From contig NZ_JAUCZF010000004.1 in NCBI RefSeq assembly GCF_030373245.1, forward strand, positions 186,001 through 250,000: 64,000 nt of DNA. The letters run 5' to 3'. Position 1 is the first letter of the stretch. The number at the start of each line of letters is the position of its first letter. Shown piece after piece: positions 60,721 to 64,000 of this stretch. The position numbers and the translations under genes were made by a program. This DNA comes from Hydrogenophaga sp. (GTDB lineage Bacteria; Pseudomonadota; Gammaproteobacteria; Burkholderiales; Burkholderiaceae_C). The notes beneath the pieces were generated by a model. The model was not told the DNA's origin. It saw nothing but the letters and a program-made list of their open reading frames with translations, and did not search any database.

Positions 60721-63168
60721 GTGAGCCTGAGCGGACCCTGGTTGCTGCTGCCCCTGGGCTGGGTGCTGGGCGTGGCCGGGCAGTTGCAGCAAACGGCGCT
60801 CTGGCCCTGGCCGGTGTATGCGCTGGGAATCCTGCTCGGCGCGCTGTTGCTGACGCTGGCCGCCTGGCGGCCAGGCTGGCGCGCAGGACCGGTCTGGCTG
60901 TTGGCCGGCATGTTGTGTGCCAGCGGTGTCACTGGCTCGCGCGCCGCTTTCCATGCTGCCCAGGCACTGCCGTCGGCGCTCGAGGGCCGCGACATCCGCG
61001 TCAATGGACGCATTGCCTCTTTGCCCCAGACCACCCCGTTGGGGCAGCGCTTTGAATTGCGGGTGGATTCGGCCATGCTCGATGGCCAGCCGGTGGTGCT
61101 GCCGCGCCGCCTGCAACTGAGCTGGTTCAGCGCGGCGCGCGGCGACGCATCTGCTTCCGCGCCGCTGCTGCGAGCGGGCGAAACCTGGCTGCTGACCGTG
61201 CGCCTGCGGCAACCCCATGGCAACCGCAATCCGCACGGCTGGGATCGCGAACGCTGGCTGTGGGAGAAGGGCATTGGCGCCACGGGTTACGTGCGCAGCG
61301 GCCCACGCGACCCGGAGCCCCAGCGTGTCGGGCAGGCGAGTGGCTTTTCTGTGCTGGCGGCGCGTCAATGGGTGGCCGAGCGCATCGAGGCGCGGGTCGA
61401 CGAGCCGCGCAGCGCCGGTGTGCTCGCCGCCCTGGTGGTGGGTGATCAAAGCGCCATCGAGCGCGAAGACTGGGACCTGTTCCGCACCACCGGTGTGGCC
61501 CACCTGATGAGCATTTCCGGTTTGCACGTGACCATGTTCGCCTGGCTGGCCGTGGCTCTGGTCGGCTGGGGCTGGCGTCGGCTGGGGTTGCTTCGGCCCG
61601 GTCTGCTGCTGGCGGTGCCAGCGCCCTGGGCTGCTGGGGTCGGCGGTGTCGCACTGGCAGGAGCCTATGCGCTGTTCTCCGGCTGGGGTGTGCCTGCGCA
61701 GCGTACCGTGCTCATGTTGGGTGTGGTGGTGGCGCTGCGTCTGTCCGCGCGCCAATGGCCCTGGCCTCTGGTGTGGTTGCTGGCCATGTGTGCGGTGCTG
61801 CTGCTCGACCCCTGGGCTTTTTTGCAACCAGGCTTCTGGCTCAGTTTTGTGGCGGTGGGCATTTTGTTCGCCAGCGATGCAGGCCGGCGCGGTGCAGGCC
61901 TGCCGGCACCAGAAGATCCGTCTGCGGTGCGGCGAGCGATCCGACCCGCTCTGGGGCTGCTGCGCGAGCAGGCGGTGGTGACGGTGGCGCTGGCGCCTCT
62001 GGCGTTGCTGCTCTTTGGTCAGTTCTCGGTCGTGGGGCTGGCGGCCAACCTGATCGCCATTCCCTGGGTGACCTTGCTGATCACGCCGCTGGCCATGCTC
62101 GGCGTCCTGCTGCCACCGCTGTGGGATCTGGCTTCGCTGGCCTTGCAAGGTCTGGGACTTGTCCTGCAGTGGCTGGGGCAATGGCCGTGGGCGGCGATTC
62201 ACCGGGCGATCCCGCCGCTGCCGCTGGCGCTGGCGGCGGTGCTCGGCGGGGTGCTGCTGGTGCTGCGCTGGCCGGTGGTGGTGCGGGCTGCGGGGCTTAT
62301 GCTGATGGTGCCCGCGCTGTTCTGGAGCCCGCAACGGCCACCGCCCGGCGCATTCGAGGTGCTGGCGATCGACGTCGGGCAGGGCAGCGCGGTGCTGGTG
62401 CGCACCGCGGGACACAGCCTGCTGTTTGACGCTGGCCCCCGTTATTCGCCCGAGAGCGATGCGGGTCAGCGCGTGATCCTGCCACTGCTGCGCGCGCTCG
62501 GTGAGCAACCCGATGCCGTGATGATCAGCCACCGCGATAGCGATCATGCTGGCGGCGCCGATGCGGTGCGGGTCGCCTGGCCGCAGGCGCGCTGGCTGTC
62601 GTCTTACGACCCTGACCCGAATCAGCGCTGCCTGGCGGGGCAGCGCTGGCAGTGGGATGGGGTGGACTTCGAGGTGTTGCACCCCATGCCCGAGCACTAT
62701 CGGTCCGATGGCAGCGGCCTGCTCAGCAGCAACGCCATGTCGTGCACGCTGCTGATCCGCGCCGGTGAACAGGCCGCCTGGCTCAGCGGCGACCTGGATG
62801 CCGAGCGCGAAACCCGGCTGGCGCTGGCGCGGCCCGACCTGCGTGCCTCGCTGATGCTGGCTCCTCACCATGGCAGCCGCAGCTCCAGCAGTCCGGTGCT
62901 GCTCAATACGCTCAAGCCACGCTGGGTGCTGGTGCAGTCGGGCTATCGCAACCGCTTTGGGCACCCGGCGCCCGAGGTGCTGGCGCGTTACCGGGAGCGC
63001 GACCTGAGCTGGGTCACTTCGCCCGACTGTGGCGCCGCCACCTGGCGCAGCCACCAGCCCGATCGGGTGCTGTGTGAACGCGAGCGGGGGCGGCGCTATT
63101 GGCACCACCTGTCGCCCAACCTCAGCGGTGGGGAGCCCCGCGAAGGACCCGCGCCAGACCCGGACTGA
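60721..63168 (+). CDS. comEC: DNA internalization-related competence protein ComEC/Rec2
   Basis: This 815-residue polytopic protein carries single-stranded DNA across the inner membrane during natural transformation. An N-terminal soluble OB-like domain (GRDIRVNGRIASLP) follows two or three helices. The Competence domain holds the membrane channel (GDQSAIEREDWDLFRTTGVAHLMSISGLHVTMF), and the C-terminal metallo-beta-lactamase domain (IDVGQGSAVLV, ISHRDSDHAGGAD, LMLAPHHGS) probably degrades the non-transforming strand. The metal motif HxDxDH is intact. The start is GTG at 60721, divergent from the DUF2126 gene with a 179-bp gap. Confidence 0.92.
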   Translation: MSLSGPWLLLPLGWVLGVAGQLQQTALWPWPVYALGILLGALLLTLAAWRPGWRAGPVWLLAGMLCASGVTGSRAAFHAAQALPSALEGRDIRVNGRIASLPQTTPLGQRFELRVDSAMLDGQPVVLPRRLQLSWFSAARGDASASAPLLRAGETWLLTVRLRQPHGNRNPHGWDRERWLWEKGIGATGYVRSGPRDPEPQRVGQASGFSVLAARQWVAERIEARVDEPRSAGVLAALVVGDQSAIEREDWDLFRTTGVAHLMSISGLHVTMFAWLAVALVGWGWRRLGLLRPGLLLAVPAPWAAGVGGVALAGAYALFSGWGVPAQRTVLMLGVVVALRLSARQWPWPLVWLLAMCAVLLLDPWAFLQPGFWLSFVAVGILFASDAGRRGAGLPAPEDPSAVRRAIRPALGLLREQAVVTVALAPLALLLFGQFSVVGLAANLIAIPWVTLLITPLAMLGVLLPPLWDLASLALQGLGLVLQWLGQWPWAAIHRAIPPLPLALAAVLGGVLLVLRWPVVVRAAGLMLMVPALFWSPQRPPPGAFEVLAIDVGQGSAVLVRTAGHSLLFDAGPRYSPESDAGQRVILPLLRALGEQPDAVMISHRDSDHAGGADAVRVAWPQARWLSSYDPDPNQRCLAGQRWQWDGVDFEVLHPMPEHYRSDGSGLLSSNAMSCTLLIRAGEQAAWLSGDLDAERETRLALARPDLRASLMLAPHHGSRSSSSPVLLNTLKPRWVLVQSGYRNRFGHPAPEVLARYRERDLSWVTSPDCGAATWRSHQPDRVLCERERGRRYWHHLSPNLSGGEPREGPAPDPD

Positions 63169-63256
63169 GCGCCGCGCCGGGCGCTGAGAGCCGCACCCTT
63201 GCGGCAATCAATGCAGTGGCCTGGCGCGGACCTTGCTATGCTGCCTGGAGGAGAAA

Positions 63257-64000
63257 ATGCCCATGACCCGACCGATGTTCGACGAAATGTATGCCTCGCC
63301 TGACGAGGTCCGTGCCCATTACGAAGGTTACGCACGCTGGCTTGCCCAGCAACCGCCCGAGGTGATGGCAGACCGGCGTGAAGAGGCTGAAGTCATCTTC
63401 CGGCGGGTAGGTATCACCTTCGCGGTGTATGGCGACAAAGACGAAGACGCCGCGGGCATGGAGCGGCTGATTCCCTTTGACGTGATCCCGCGCATCATCC
63501 CGAACGACGAGTGGCGGAACATGAAGGCGGGCCTGGTGCAGCGCGTGACCGCACTCAACCGCTTCCTGCACGACATCTACCACGACCAGGAGATCATCCA
63601 GGCTGGACACATCCCGTCCGAGCAGATCCTGAACAACGCCCAGTACCGACCCGAGATGAAGGGGGTTGACCTGTTCAATGGTGTGTACGCGCACATCTCG
63701 GGGGTCGACATGGTGCGCGCGCCCAATGCTGATGGCGTGGGCGAGTATTTCGTGCTGGAAGACAACCTGCGCGTGCCCAGCGGCGTGAGCTACATGCTGG
63801 AAGACCGCAAGATGATGGTGCGGCTGTTCCCTGAGCTGTTCAGGCAGAACCGCGTGGCGCCGGTGGCGCATTACCCCGACCTGCTGCTGGAAACGCTGCG
63901 CGCCGTGGCGCCGCCCGCGGCTGCCGGCTCGCCAACGGTGGTCGTGCTCACGCCGGGCATGTACAACAGCGCCTACTTCGAACACGCCTTTCTGGCTCAG
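63257..64000 (+). CDS. Circularly permuted type 2 ATP-grasp protein, N-terminal part (runs off the window)
   Basis: The frame is open for 248 codons to the last base, so the gene is cut by the window edge, not truncated. It begins MPMTRPMFDEMYASPDEVRAHY, with GGAGGAG just upstream. It contains VYGDKDEDAAGMERLIPFDVIPRII, EYFVLEDNLRVPSGVSYMLEDRK and LTPGMYNSAYFEHAFLAQ, aligning with the ATP-grasp half of the 53627-56233 protein but belonging to the stand-alone type. Alpha-E and transglutaminase genes are likely to follow outside the window. It is the second ATP-grasp paralogue of the locus. Confidence 0.88.
   Translation, partial: MPMTRPMFDEMYASPDEVRAHYEGYARWLAQQPPEVMADRREEAEVIFRRVGITFAVYGDKDEDAAGMERLIPFDVIPRIIPNDEWRNMKAGLVQRVTALNRFLHDIYHDQEIIQAGHIPSEQILNNAQYRPEMKGVDLFNGVYAHISGVDMVRAPNADGVGEYFVLEDNLRVPSGVSYMLEDRKMMVRLFPELFRQNRVAPVAHYPDLLLETLRAVAPPAAAGSPTVVVLTPGMYNSAYFEHAFLAQ

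Noticed and set aside
60598-63207. A very long antisense frame (about 870 codons) over comEC, and similar ones over dxs (31417-33615), parC (47080-49572), parE (45101-47104) and polA (15484-17361)
   Set aside because: Each lies opposite a complete, well-known gene. The translations are Arg/His/Gln-rich low-complexity sequence without motifs.
63257-64000. The last ATP-grasp gene as a truncated pseudogene
   Set aside because: The frame is open to the final base and all expected N-terminal motifs are present; it is cut only by the window edge.

Overview
The window is a GC-rich bacterial chromosome segment with tightly packed genes on both strands. Gene content and order point to a betaproteobacterium of the order Burkholderiales, most likely Comamonadaceae and perhaps Hydrogenophaga-like. 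The supporting points are polA divergent from DUF2782-thrB-BPSS1780, xseB-ispA-dxs, bamC next to dapA, adjacent parE and parC, several Tat-exported proteins, and a GC-rich intergenic repeat of the kind common in this family. The genus assignment is from memory and is not proven by the sequence. I see no prophage, transposase or CRISPR array.

Layout. 0-7 kb: the tail of a DEAD-box RNA helicase, tRNA-Ala(CGC), a hydroxyisobutyrate-dehydrogenase-type reductase, an alpha/beta hydrolase, GMP reductase flanked by inverted repeat copies, and the UvrD helicase. 7-12 kb: a PhoX phosphatase preceded by two Pho-box-like sites, a decayed TPR protein gene, and a secreted DUF11 protein. 12-17 kb: an operon of DUF2782, homoserine kinase, a BPSS1780 membrane protein and a FecR-domain protein, divergent from polA. 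17-21 kb: a Tat-exported sulfide:quinone-oxidoreductase-like flavoprotein with DUF5368, a dienelactone hydrolase and a ZIP metal transporter. 21-30 kb: two tandem paralogous sensor kinases, a mercaptopyruvate sulfurtransferase, a DMT exporter, an inverted repeat pair and a Rieske oxygenase whose C-terminus is encoded by one repeat. 30-40 kb: xseB-ispA-dxs, a TRAP transporter (binding protein, small and large permease) with dut, then an FKBP isomerase and a ribosomal oxygenase divergent from one symmetrical promoter. 40-50 kb: a LEA-like repeat lipoprotein, bamC-dapA, a methyltransferase / 42-residue membrane peptide / MFS group, topoisomerase IV (parE, parC) and a YcaQ-type glycosylase. 50-64 kb: an SGNH-like lipoprotein, RidA, then a large amidoligase/peptidase-type cluster.

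That last cluster is the most system-like part of the window. On the minus strand, in transcription order, lie a transglutaminase-DUF2126 fusion, a MinD/ParA-like ATPase, a fused circularly permuted ATP-grasp/alpha-E protein and a stand-alone transglutaminase. On the plus strand, beyond comEC, a second circularly permuted ATP-grasp gene begins and runs off the window. The domain set is known as a predicted peptide-synthesis or protein-modification system of unknown product. The embedded ATPase and the two ATP-grasp paralogues are its unusual features here.

Regulation. Several genes that lack a Shine-Dalgarno sequence (uvrD, polA, DUF2782, parE, the FKBP, the ribosomal oxygenase, the MFS gene, the sulfurtransferase and the alpha/beta hydrolase) have a TACAAT/GACAAT-like -10 element only 5-9 nt before the start codon, which suggests leaderless mRNAs. 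At 38.4 kb two such promoters are superimposed in one perfect 10-bp palindrome.
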